Below, one piece after another: positions 9,143 through 18,423 of a stretch of DNA of 21,315 nucleotides; position 1 is the stretch's first letter; the number at the start of each line of letters is the position of its first letter. The position numbers and the translations under genes are program-made. Under the pieces are notes generated by a model. The model had not been told where the DNA came from, did not search any database, and worked only from the letters and a program-made list of their open reading frames with translations. Source of the DNA: Heterobasidion occidentale (lineage: Eukaryota; Basidiomycota; Agaricomycetes; Russulales; Bondarzewiaceae); assembly GCA_039111635.1 (NCBI GenBank), contig JBCAQO010000132.1, positions 1 to 21,315 on the forward strand, read 5' to 3'.

Positions 9143-10390
9143 GTCATGATGCATGCGGCGGGGTACGGGTCGCAGCAGGGGGACAGCCCGCTTTCTGGGT
9201 CGTCGATTGGGGCGTCTCCGCCTGACTTGGGTGCTCCGAGTGGGTCGGTCGCGCAGCAGCAGCAGCAGCAACAGCAGCAACAACAACAGCAACAACAACA
9301 GCAACATCAGCAGCAGCAGCAGCAGCAGCAGATGCCTCCCCCAAGTCATATACCCATGCATGGGCACTATCCTGCCCACGAAAGCGCAAGGGGGCATATC
9401 CCGCCAGACCACCAGACACAGACACAAACGCAGGCGCACGTGCAGGAGCAGGAACAGATGCAAGAGACGTGGGACGGCGCGCACGCGACGCTCGTCGACC
9501 AGTATCAGGCGTTCGACGGCGCGCTGGATGCGCAGATCAGCAGCAGCAACGGGTGGCAGCTGGGGTACAGCGATACCAGTGGGCTTGGTGGGCTTGGAGG
9601 CGGGGAAATGGGTGGAGGTTTTGAGGCGCAGGAGCATGGTGGTTATTCGTATGCATCGCAGCAGCACGATGTGCAGCAGCAGCAGCATCAGCAGCAACAG
9701 CAGCAGCAACAGCAGCACCAACAGCACCAGCAGCAGTACCCGCAGCAGTACAACCAGCAACAATTTGTGCAAGCATATATTCCTGTGTCGAGTGGAGTGG
9801 CGGCGCCCATGCCGCCTGCGCAGGCGCACGTACCCGTATACGTTGCCACAAGCAGCACTATACCCGGCCCTCCAGACATGCCGCCTCCAGCGTATCAGCC
9901 TCATCCCCCTTCCACCTCATATCCCGTCGCGCCTCAGCAACATCCACATCCTGCTACCACGAGCGACGGGTATGCGTATATGGGGCCCGATGGACAGACG
10001 GTCCCGTATCCCATCCCAGATGGCCGGCCCGTGGGATATTCTGCGGAGAGGCATCCTGCCGAGACGACGTATCCCGCGCCCTCTTCCATGCCGTATCCGA
10101 GCTCCTATCAAAACGTCGCTGAGCACAGGGCAACGAACAGCGGGGGCGCTGCGAATCCGGGCGCGCCGACTGAGCCCGCGGAGCGCATGCAGTGGAGCGT
10201 GCCGCATACGGAGGTTGTGTTCGCGCGCCCTCGGACACCCGTGGCGCGGGACAGGACGAAGGACCGCGTGCTGCGGCAGAGCGGGGATCTGAGTCTGACG
10301 GAGGCGTGGTCGGCGTTCATGTCGCAGATGGACGTGCCCGGCGTCGGGGCGGCGCCTTCCGCGGGGAGGCCAGGTCGGGAGGGGCGGTGA
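5541..10390 (+). CDS. Zn2Cys6 fungal transcription factor with Fungal_trans domain and polyQ C-terminus
   Basis: This is a nuclear DNA-binding regulator. Exons from splice sites and conserved protein: 5541-5656, 5805-5881, 6425-6452, 6517-6844, 6920-6931, 6987-7594, 7684-7693, 7772-7863, 7941-8049, 8136-8356, 8442-8647, 8717-8848, 8933-10390. The zinc cluster uses Cys34, 37, 44, 50, 53 and 62 (CAECRRLKLKC, then CTSCKRRGCASIC). The linker NGSLVTGQGTRFVLADTDRL and coiled coil MSDRIRQLEDALA follow, then the middle-homology domain (VSTVQALSLMGIYQGL, IGLHRDCARWKLSPAEVQKR, ITDCWQSLATGRLP). The C-terminus is Gln-rich and unstructured. Four frame breaks interrupt it: an extra C in 7021-7025, a lost base at 7204-7206, another at 7227-7232, and a 5-nt tandem duplication at 8325-8334. 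Allowing for these, the coding length is 3393 nt (1130 aa). They look like sequence errors because every splice site and motif is intact. Target genes are unknown. Confidence 0.9.
5882..6424 (+). other. Long (543 nt), stop-free, in-frame intron 2 of the Zn2Cys6 gene
   Basis: The donor is gtgcgt after CPN-G and the acceptor is tattttcag before GSLVTGQG. The other introns of this gene are 55-148 nt. This one is 543 nt (181 codons exactly), GC-rich over its first 450 nt, and has no stop in the host frame. Retention would insert 181 residues between the zinc cluster and the linker. Skipping restores the family-typical junction, so splicing is the main form. Confidence 0.65.
6920..6931 (+). other. 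12-nt micro-exon of the Zn2Cys6 gene
   Basis: It reads TCG CTA CTC CTG (Ser-Leu-Leu-Leu), flanked by atgcag and gtaagc. It joins SAGQE to GENDSPES in phase 0, giving the family-typical SAG-x-E-x-LLL string. Without it the Leu triplet is missing. Confidence 0.7.
7684..7693 (+). other. 10-nt micro-exon of the Zn2Cys6 gene
   Basis: It reads ATCGGCTTGC, flanked by tatctag and gtgagt. Joined to exon 8 (from 7772) it gives Ile-Gly-Leu-His-Arg-Asp, the hallmark IGLHRD motif of the Fungal_trans domain. Skipping it would break both the motif and the frame. Confidence 0.8.
9109..9775 (+). repeat. CAG/CAA trinucleotide tracts (three polyglutamine blocks)
   Basis: Three Gln blocks in the last exon of the Zn2Cys6 gene lie at about 9109-9135 (nearly pure CAG), 9256-9333 (mixed CAG/CAA, interrupted once by His) and 9670-9775 (mixed, with His, Tyr and Pro interruptions). 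Such tracts often serve as activation or condensation regions and vary in length between strains. Confidence 0.9.
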
Positions 10391-10838
10391 CGGGCGCCTG
10401 GAGATGGATCGCTGTTCCGTTCTGTTCCGTTCTGTTCTGTGTTTTCTCTTGTCGATTTTCGATGTTTTGCCTCGCTGTTTATGTCGCTATTCGCTGTCTG
10501 TGTCCGTGTCATGTTGAGCCACCCGCATGTTGTTGTTTCGCGCGCACCCGTAGTATCGTACACCCCTAATTTTGGTTCTGTATGTGCAGTACACGCGCCT
10601 GGTTGGGTGCGATGTTTTGTGTTCTTTATTGTACCTTTTAGATCTTTGTACCCCTCATTTGTAACTATCGATTAGAACAGGCAATACTATAGCGTGCATC
10701 CATTTCTTCTGTACACAGGACGATCCTTGCAGTGCGGTGATTGATCACGTCGGCCATTGATTTCAAATTTATTCAAACATAGAACATTCAACATGGAGGA
10801 CGAGGGTCCAGCGCGACCAATCAACGGCGACTCAGAAC
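10391..10838. other. Intergenic region between convergent genes
   Basis: These 448 bp separate the stop of the Zn2Cys6 gene (+) from the stop of the first Clp1-like gene (-). A decamer close to CTGTTCCGTT repeats 2.9 times at 10412-10440. The rest is T-rich, as expected for 3' ends. I see no gene. Confidence 0.5.
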
Positions 10839-12019
10839 TCAAACGCGTTTGTCTTCAGCAGGGGCGAGCAAGTCTGAGAGAGCTAGACGCGGCCCCGGCT
10901 GGCGATTTGAGGCCAGCTCGCTCTCAGTCCTGCCGTCTTTCTCGCACAAGATCTGCCAGAGGACGTCCCAGTACAGGTCGAGCGAGCTCCAGAGCGCCCC
11001 GTGCATGATGCCGAGCTCGAGCATCGTGTGGCAGAGCAGGCGGACGGACACGAGCGTCGCCAGGACCTCCTTGCGGTCGCCGCTCATCAGGTAGGCAGCG
11101 ATGACGTGCAGCGCGCGCTCCACGACGAAATCGAGGGAGATGCCCTCGAGGTAGGGGTTGAGCGCGCCCTTGAGCGCGGCGAAGGGCCCGGGACCGAGGA
11201 GCTTGACGTAGACGACGCAGTAGTTCGGCTTGTAGAAGAAGTCGCGCAGGATGCGGAAGGAGTCCGGGCTGAGGACCTCGAGGCGGACGACGGGGAGGCG
11301 GAAGAGGCGGAAGTCGGAGCGCGTGTAGAGGGAGCGGCGGGGCTCGGGCTGGACCTCGGTCGGCGCGAGGGGCAGCGGGCTCAGCGTCGCGCGCGGGAGG
11401 GCGGGCAGGCTGGAGCAGTTGGCGAGAAAGAGGGTGTCGTGTATGGGGAGGAGGTGGTGCTTCTTTTTCGGGGAAGGTTGTCCGGGAGACGGAAGCGGGA
11501 GGTACGGGACCGCGAGGACGTGCGTGGGCCGAACGGCGGCATGCGGGATAGGCACGGTGGCGAGGATCGACGCGGGCGGGGGTCCTTCGGGGTATTCGCC
11601 GAGTTGTGTGGCAGCGCATGCCAGTCGAAGTCTGGAGGAGTAAGGTGTAGGAGCGTCAAGACGACATGAAGCGGGCCATCAGAGGTGAGATAGGGACTCG
11701 TGGCACACCTGCAGGGTCCGAGGAAGAAGTCGCCGCCTTCGAGGGTGGCCGCGGCGTCTAGCAAACGGCTGACAACGACGTCCATCCTAGTGTAATTTGT
11801 TTCCGGTTTCAAGATCCATGGGGGAGGGAAGATGTAGTGGGGAATAGGCGGATATTCTGGACGTGCTGTGGGGCGAGTGCGTCTTCCTGTCAAATAATGA
11901 CAGGTGTAGTAATATCGGTGGGCCTTCGAGTTGGGTTTGGACCTGGCTGTGGCTCTGGTCGAGCGTGGAGGTCTGTTGTTCTGGACAAGGTCGGCGATAT
12001 GCGTAAAATGGGCAACCAT
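10839..12019 (-). CDS. Clp1-like (clampless1 family) protein, copy A
   Basis: The family's founder, Clp1 of Coprinopsis, acts downstream of the A mating-type genes in clamp-cell formation; this copy's role is not shown. Exons are 11709-12019 and 10839-11631 with a 77-nt intron (phase 2), giving 367 aa, close to the 365 aa I recall for Clp1. Family landmarks in order are PTHVLAV, HHLLPIHDTLFLANCSSLPA, RLPVVRLEVLSPDSFRILRD with FFYKPN, and a C-terminal helix region LELGIMHGALWSSLDLYWDV. The N-terminus holds YPPIPHYIFPPPWILKP, shared with copy B. There is no signal peptide or membrane segment. The start at 12019 (MVAHFTH) aligns with copy B (MVVHYTH). The reading frame is intact. The family assignment rests on recalled motif pattern, not a search. 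Confidence 0.75.
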
Positions 12020-13233
12020 GCTTGGAAAGTGTCCTCGTGAATATCGAAGTGTACGTGGCCGATGAAGTGAGCAGCAGATATGTGGCTTAAATACGCAGCA
12101 GGCTAGCGTGGCGAGAATTGAGTTGGTTGAGACAATAAGCGATCACACGGATGCTGGAAATTGCAGTGCTCAGATCCAAAAGCTATACAAGCGCGGCAAA
12201 TTCGCTAGAGGAGAGAGCTAAGCAGACAGATGGTAGATGTGCGTGGGTATGGAAGGGGCCCGTACCGACAGTGTTCTTTAGTAAAACCTCAACCTTTTGC
12301 AAGTGAGAATCCCAGGTGGCTAGAGTGGACTCTTCGCGAAAAACGAGACTATGGGAGTTCGTTGAACAAGAAAGTCGAAGGAAGTTAGGGATCCTATCTT
12401 GATGTAGAGACATCTGCGCCATGTCTTGAGAATAATCATGCCGGCATCGCACAAGAAAGTGAGCCGGCATTTGTTCAGATACAAAGACAGGAACAAGCGC
12501 GAGTTAGACAAGGTAAGGCTTGTTTGCGTTTGTGCCATCGTATACATATGCGTATAGAAGGAATGTATTGCGATGATTGATGAGAGGGTGGCCGAGTGAA
12601 CAAGGCTGCACCCATGTTATGGTCAAGAAGTCGAATAGCTGTCGTAAATTGAACACTAAGCGGAATCTGTGGGTGAGTGCTGCCGCCAAGACCACTATCG
12701 AGGTGGACAGAGTGCAGAACGATTCACAACGGCAAATGTAAGCCATGAAACCGTGATGTTTGGCTCCTGAACTCTGTCAACAGGCTAGACGTGGTGGTAG
12801 AGTGTGGTAGACGACTCAGAACAATGCCAGAGTCCAAGGATGCCGATAAGTGCCGATAAGTCTCAAAAATATTGTCTTAATGGCTTAGCTCATAAACAAA
12901 AATTAAATCAAACCGGTCAAGATCCATGGGAATTATGCATAGGCTACAATTGGGAGATGTTGTGTGCAGAACCATGCTCGATACAACGCAAGCATACTAT
13001 GTGCGGGTATAGGTCCAAAGGGACAACAGGGAAGTACAAAACTAGTTATAAGAACACATCCCTGGGAATGGTGTTTACCAAAGATAGTTCTCCGCGATGA
13101 GCGACTAGTAGACGTATTGAGAAGGATGCGACATGGAGTCGAGAAATACGAGGCATGAATCAAGGGAAGGAGAACAAAAGAACACTGTCGCACGGCTGTC
13201 ACCATTGCTTTCACCAATTCGGTGTGGGATGAC
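12020..13233. other. Intergenic region between the two Clp1-like genes
   Basis: This 1.2 kb stretch is upstream of copy A and downstream of copy B. Only short, uncharacteristic open frames occur. A 10-nt tandem duplication (TGCCGATAAG twice) sits at 12841-12860. A tRNA-like D-arm word (TGGCCGAGTG) occurs near 12590 but no cloverleaf forms. I see no gene. Confidence 0.4.
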
Positions 13234-14367
13234 TTAGTCAACAGAGGACAAAATAAGTCGGGCTGCGATGTCGTCAAACGTCCTACCATCTTTCCTACTG
13301 AGTGCCTGCCAACAGACACTCCAGAACGAGCTCATGTTAGACCACAACAAAGGAGTCTTGACACCAAGGATGCGCATCGTGTCGCAAAGTCCCCTTATGG
13401 ACGCTAAAGTCTGTAGGATAGGCTCGGCGGTCGTCAGAAGGCTCATATGTGCCCGAATCAGCTTCAAGGTCTTCATCGCAGCTGCTTTGCTATTCTGACG
13501 TATCCAAGGTCGTAGCGAGCCGCTCAGTGCATCGAAGCTTTTCTTTGGGATCAAGGCGGCATATAGATGACTGAAAGATGGCCAGTAGAAGAAACTGCGC
13601 AGATGGAAGATGGAGGGAGGATGAGGTACGTCGATTTGGACAACAGGAATGTGGATGAGCTGTGCGGAAGATGACGAATCAGATAAAGGCGACTGAGTGG
13701 GATCGACGGATGTCGGATGTTGGCTTGGCGGTGGCAATACAGGGAGGCTTAAGCAGTTCACGGCGAAAAGAACGCCATGCACGGCAATCATGGAACGTTG
13801 ATTTTTGGATAACGGAGATTGATTTGACGACGGCGACGAAGGCACGCCGACATCGAGGATATGTGTAGGGGCGTCGAAAAGCATGTCGGATGGCACGGAT
13901 ATTGGCCATGAGGAAGGCAGAGGATCACTAGTTTGACCGAGGCGCGTCTGTTTGCACGCCGCCAGCATCCTGTTTGATGTCGATTATATCAAGATGGTTC
14001 GATGGAAGGCGACGACGCTGACAAGGATAATGACGTACCTAATGGATCTCCCTTGAAGGTACGTGCGGATAGCTGCCAAGGTCATTTTGTCCAGAGAAGG
14101 ATCAGCTGCAACAAGAACGTCAAGATTGACGGGATGAAAGGAAGCAGGTTTGATGATCCACGGGGGCGGGAAGACGAAGCTGGGTATGGGTGGATAGATC
14201 TTGACTCTACGAGGACTAGAGCGTCTGAGGAACGGTGAGCAGCAAAAATAATAAGAATGAGCCCTCGAGTCTGGTTTAGTCCTAACGATTCGGGTGCCCC
14301 GATGACTTCGCGAAAATGGCTGGTGCTGATGAATGAGCTGACGGGTATGAGTGTAATGAACAACCAT
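13234..14367 (-). CDS. Clp1-like (clampless1 family) protein, copy B
   Basis: This is a tandem paralog of copy A in the same orientation. Exons are 14039-14367 and 13234-13969 with a 69-nt intron at the same place and phase (2), giving 354 aa. Shared blocks are MVVHYTHTRQLI, DSRAHSYYF, YPPIPSFVFPPPWIIKP, LAACKQTRLGQ (A: LACAATQLGE), APTHILDVGVP, IAVHGVLFAVNCLSLPVLPP, IHIPVVQIDVPHPPSIFHL and LGVKTPLLWSNMSSFWSVCW. The open frame also allows a start at 14397, but 14367 matches copy A. Divergence is substantial, so the duplication is not recent. The frame is intact. Function is not shown by the sequence beyond family membership. Confidence 0.72.
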
Positions 14368-15078
14368 GACCGAGGAGAGAGTCAACACATGGAACAAGCA
14401 AGACGACCGTTAAATACGTGGGTGGTAGCGACCGAAGACAATACGCGACCTTGCCTTGTTACGTTGACACGGCGCCCAAAGGCAGTGGACACAGATGCGT
14501 GAGATACAAGCCGCGTAAAATCGAACCAGTGAATGTAGGCGCTCAGTTGAAAACGCACCAAATTTGTCGATATCCAAACAGGCGGTGCACCACAAAGCAG
14601 TACGCTCCCGCCAGATGCGGACAAGACTCCGTAAATAGCTAAATTTGAGACTTGCCACCAATACCTCCTGTGGCTAGAGGTATGATTAGCCTCGAAAGTC
14701 TCGGAACGGATGCTAGGGCCGACTTTCTATGGACGCGGGAGATGCACTGCCTTGAATTAGACAATCTTCCATTGACCGCAGCAATGATGCGCGCTAATTT
14801 TCTATTGAAATCGATGCAAGGCCGTCAGTTTGTAACCTGAAAGTGTCGATAGGGACAACCCGATAAATGACTGTTCGCATATCACGATTTATCAATTCAA
14901 TCAAATCGATTATACCAGATTCCACACGTTGACTACGTGCACTCAAGCGAAATCAATGCCAGGTCACCTACTTTGGAGTTGGCTCGGTCACGGAACGTAT
15001 GCAAAAGTGCGACACTGTCGTCTCGAACCGTCATTGACAATTGTAATGCTGAACAATGCTCACTCACCACAATGGAGG
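14368..15078. other. Intergenic region between copy B and the helicase gene
   Basis: This is about 0.7 kb upstream of copy B and downstream of the helicase stop. It contains only short open frames without family motifs or splice support. I cannot identify a gene or a repeat here. Confidence 0.4.
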
Positions 15079-17916
15079 CTACCGTCCTCTGCGTAACATC
15101 TGCAGCGCTAGCTCTTCTTCTTCATCTAACGTAGAAGGCAATGGTTTTCCAGATATTGAAGGTTTTTTGTTGTGCTTATTACGCTTGGCCGGTGGAGGCG
15201 CCATCTCTGATTCGTCGTCATCCGATTTTGAAGAAAACTCGAAGGTTGGGGAAACATAGCCGTCATCTTCGTCCAACGGCGCAAGGGCGGGACCTGCTCC
15301 ATCGTGATCCTCGAAGTTGTTCTGTGCATCAAAAAGGTTAACAGCGAACTTCAGGACAAAGCACTCCACGGCATACCTCCCGCTCCCGCTCCTTTCTTTT
15401 GCGCTTTTTCTCCTTCTTCTTCTCCTTGGCTTCTTCCTTGTCTTTCACATCCGCCTCCTTCATCTTCCCTCTTTCACCCTCAACGAATCTCCGTCCGGCC
15501 TCCAGCACATCCCCTTCGCCCGCATCTCCAAATACCTCATCGACATCCCTCATTTCGTAGATCTCGTGTCCTTGACCTTCGTCATCAAACACTGTTCGCG
15601 TCGGCACACCCTTGAACTTGAGCATGGCGCGCTTGCTCTCACCCATCTTCAATTTACGCTTCGATAAGTGGCTGGATGCAGGCTGCCCATCATCTCCTGG
15701 GAGATCATGATCCGCCCGCTTAAGAGTGATGAAGTCGTCGTCACCGCCATCTTCAGCGGTCGCATCCAAAGAATGATCAACGAGCTTGTTGTAATGCTCG
15801 GTCAGGATATTTTGATTTTTACGTTGGAACATACGGTCGTACTTCGTGCGGACGCTGTTGAACTACATGCATTAAGGTATAAGTATTGTGGCGAATGAAT
15901 ACGATGCAGAGGTCTCGCCTTTTGTTCCCGTTTGAGCTCGGCTGAGAGCGGTATATCTTCGCCCGCATCAACAGGTTCGTCTCCCTCCGCTTCACTTGAC
16001 TCTTCCTCACTCTCTTCGCTATCTTCTTCGTCTGCAGTGGGTATCCCCCGCTCTTTGCTAATCTCTGCCTGCAACGCAGCTGCTACACGCGAAGCATTCT
16101 TTTTTTCTTTCGCCTTCTCTTTGCTCAAAAACTTGATCTTCGGCGTGCCAGGAAGGCCAAGCGAAGCTGCGAACTCATCCGCGGGAAGCTCGGAGACCTT
16201 GAATATCGACTTATCCTTTTGTAGATGAATAGAGCGCAAGTACGACACAAATGCCTAAACACCATGGTCAGTCTGGATCAACTATAACTAAGCGAATGCG
16301 AAAGCTTACTCTTTGTCCAAGGTACTTGATGTCTGGATCCTGGAATGCAAGATTCTGCAACTGGTTCTCAATGCTCTGAGTCTTGCTCCCCGAATCTTGA
16401 TCTTTGCAACATCAACTCCCTTGTTCTTCAGAGCCGCTATCATGCCTTCTTCCTCACTCGGTAGCAAAAATAATAAACCCTTGCCGTTACTCTGGTACCT
16501 GGCAGTGCGTCCGACCCGATGCACGTAGGTCTCAGCATCTTCTGGTGCGTCAACTTGGACGACCCAATCAATCGAAGGGAAGTCCAACCCACGCGCAGCA
16601 ATATCTGTTGCGAACAGAACTGCATGCTGCATGGTTGTAAACCGATTGAACGTCTGCAGCCGCGTCATCTGCTTCTGCTTCCCGTACAGGTGCAGAAGCG
16701 GCACGCCAGGATGCATCCTTTTGAACGTCTCGAACACAAACCGAACTTGCTTCGAACTCGACATGAATACAAGTGTTTTGTGTTGGAGGTGAGTCTTGAT
16801 GAAGCTCCAGGACGTCCAGTTTTTTCTCGAGTGTGGTCACAACATAGTGTTGCTCAAGACCTTTTGGTATAGCGAGGTGACCTTCGTGCTCACCCTGAGA
16901 TGAATCAGCTTGGGCATTGATGTAAACGGGATCTTTGAGGGAGAGGCGCGCAAGGTCAGCGACGGATTGTGTTTGTGTTGCGGAGAACAGGAGTGTTTGG
17001 CGTGATTTCGGAAGATGGGAAAGGAGAGCAGACAATGTCCGGGAGAAGCCCATGTCCAGAATTCTATCGGCTTCATCAAGAACTTGAATATCGATGAGTA
17101 TATGCTATCGATGACCAAAGTGGAATAGGCAATACGCACCAAGCAGCTGGAGATTGTCGCTTTCGAAACCAATGGTCTGGTCCATGTGCTGGAGTAACCG
17201 TCCTGGTGTCGCTACCAAAATATTCATTCGTGACAAGCGATCTCGTTCGTCTTTGAGATTTTTGCCTCCAATGACAAGACCGGCGGAGAAGCTATGGTAT
17301 CCGCCAATTGACCGCAGAACCTCAAAAATTTGGACAGCCTAGCCAAGATTGGTAACATGGACATAGCTCGATGCTGGACTAGAAACATACCAATTCGCGT
17401 GTAGGCGAGATGACCAAAGCACCCAAACCATCTTGCGGGCCCCATTTTCTCCTGTACAGAATCTCTAAAACGGGTACGAGGAAAGCGAGGGTTTTGCCAC
17501 TGCCGGTCCTTGCGGCACCTAATACGTCTTTTCCTTTCAGTGATACAGGAAACTTTTGGCCTGAATCTCGGTCATATCAACAAAGAAGGCTTTCTTCAGA
17601 CCTGCGGACGAGCTGAGCATGGGATCTTTCCACACAGCACAGGCACACACCTCTCTTTGTCAGATCTGATATAGGCAAGTCTGCGAATGCTTTGAGATCA
17701 TCATTCACATTCTGATCTCACAACTGTGTTAATGAGTGTTTGAATGCAATGACATGGAGGTGATAAACACACGAATTGTTCCACTGCTCGTTCCAGTGCC
17801 TCTATCTGCTGCTTCTCCGAGACTTTCTTCACTTTTGAAGAGCGCACAGAAATTTTTGCTTTGCCGCTTTTTTTCGGTCCTTTATGCGGCCGTGAAGGGC
17901 CAGCTTGTGGTGCCAT
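15079..17916 (-). CDS. DBP4: DEAD-box ATP-dependent RNA helicase, Dbp4/DDX10 type
   Basis: A nucleolar helicase needed in yeast for small-subunit rRNA processing and snoRNA release. Exons in reading order: 17773-17916, 17651-17711, 17391-17601, 17140-17338, 16310-17082, 15919-16254, 15377-15862, 15079-15321. Motifs: Q (TEIQAKS), I (AARTGSGKT), Ia (PTREL), Ib (TPGR), II ([12 protein letters not shown]), III (SAT), V ([20 protein letters not shown]), VI ([10 protein letters not shown]). Dbp4-specific C-terminal blocks are [30 protein letters not shown] and a Lys/Glu-rich tail. Three frame breaks lie in conserved stretches: one base lost at about 17551 (before PVSLKGKD), two lost at about 16807 (before SFIKTHL) and one lost at about 16388 (before [10 protein letters not shown]). 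Allowing for them, the coding length is 2457 nt (818 aa), normal for the family. Intron 15863-15918 appears to use a GC donor. Confidence 0.93.
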
Positions 17917-18344
17917 GGAGTCCTATGAAGAATTTGAGTATGGGGTGCTGGTCAAGCTGCCAGAAGCCGGTAAAAGCGGTGCGAACTATTACGTCATGAA
18001 CCGGTTTGCCGAGACTTCGCCGCACTCGGCTCTCATCCACTCTCATTCTCTCGGCCTCAGGCTAACACGCTAACACGCAGTCATCATACACTCTACGCAT
18101 CCCTACTCAGTGACGCCGAATGCCGTATGGTACCAGCCTTACACTCATTTGATCAAGTTGAAGTACACGCGCTCCGTGACATCCGCTCACAATCTACTAT
18201 GACCGAGGCGTATCATGAGGATGTCAGTGGTACCGACCAGAGTAGCTCTCTTTTGTTTGCGAGAGATATGACTTCAGATGTAGCAACAGGTGAGCCGTTG
18301 TACATACTACTCTGAAATCAGAGCTTCAAACCCCAGGCAACTGA
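17915..18344 (+). CDS. Possible small protein (~101 aa), divergent from the helicase gene
   Basis: I do not recognise this product. A spliced reading is 17915-18003, 18081-18289, 18337-18344, giving 101 residues from [10 protein letters not shown] to SDVATGN. Intron 1 is 77 nt with two CTAAC branch-like words before acgcag. Intron 2 is 47 nt (gtgagc to ccccag). Phases agree. The donor gtttgc of intron 1 is weak. An alternative donor gtaaaa at 17970 gives another frame ending at 18189. The ATG overlaps the helicase ATG on the other strand (CATG at 17914-17917), which is unusual; the start may be the Met at 17996. The segment could also hold 5' exons of the BTN1 gene. Confidence 0.35.
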
Positions 18345-18423
18345 AGCTAAGTGCCCACGAACTGGCTTCGACGATTCGGGTGCCTTCATACTCCCTCTTT
18401 ATTATATTTCAATTTGCCTTTTA

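Noticed and set aside
8420..9904. 494-codon minus-strand ORF
   Set aside because: It is the antisense of the Zn2Cys6 last exons; its Leu runs are the complement of CAG/CAA tracts.
11001..11669. 222-codon plus-strand ORF rich in Glu, Gly and Arg
   Set aside because: It is antisense to exon 2 of Clp1-like copy A, whose protein is conserved with copy B.
12588..12632. tRNA-like words (TGGCCGAGTG...AAGGC, then AAGTCGAAT)
   Set aside because: A D-arm-like piece exists but no 7-bp acceptor stem, anticodon arm with 7-nt loop or proper T-arm can be formed.
12804..13319. 98-codon plus and 128-codon minus ORFs in the Clp1-like spacer
   Set aside because: They overlap each other antisense, lack recognisable motifs, and the minus one runs into the end of copy B.
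14652..14840. 62-codon plus-strand ORF (from MISLESLGTDARADF)
   Set aside because: It is short, with no motif, splice partner or homology I can recall. It lies between the 3' end of the helicase gene and the 5' end of Clp1-like copy B.
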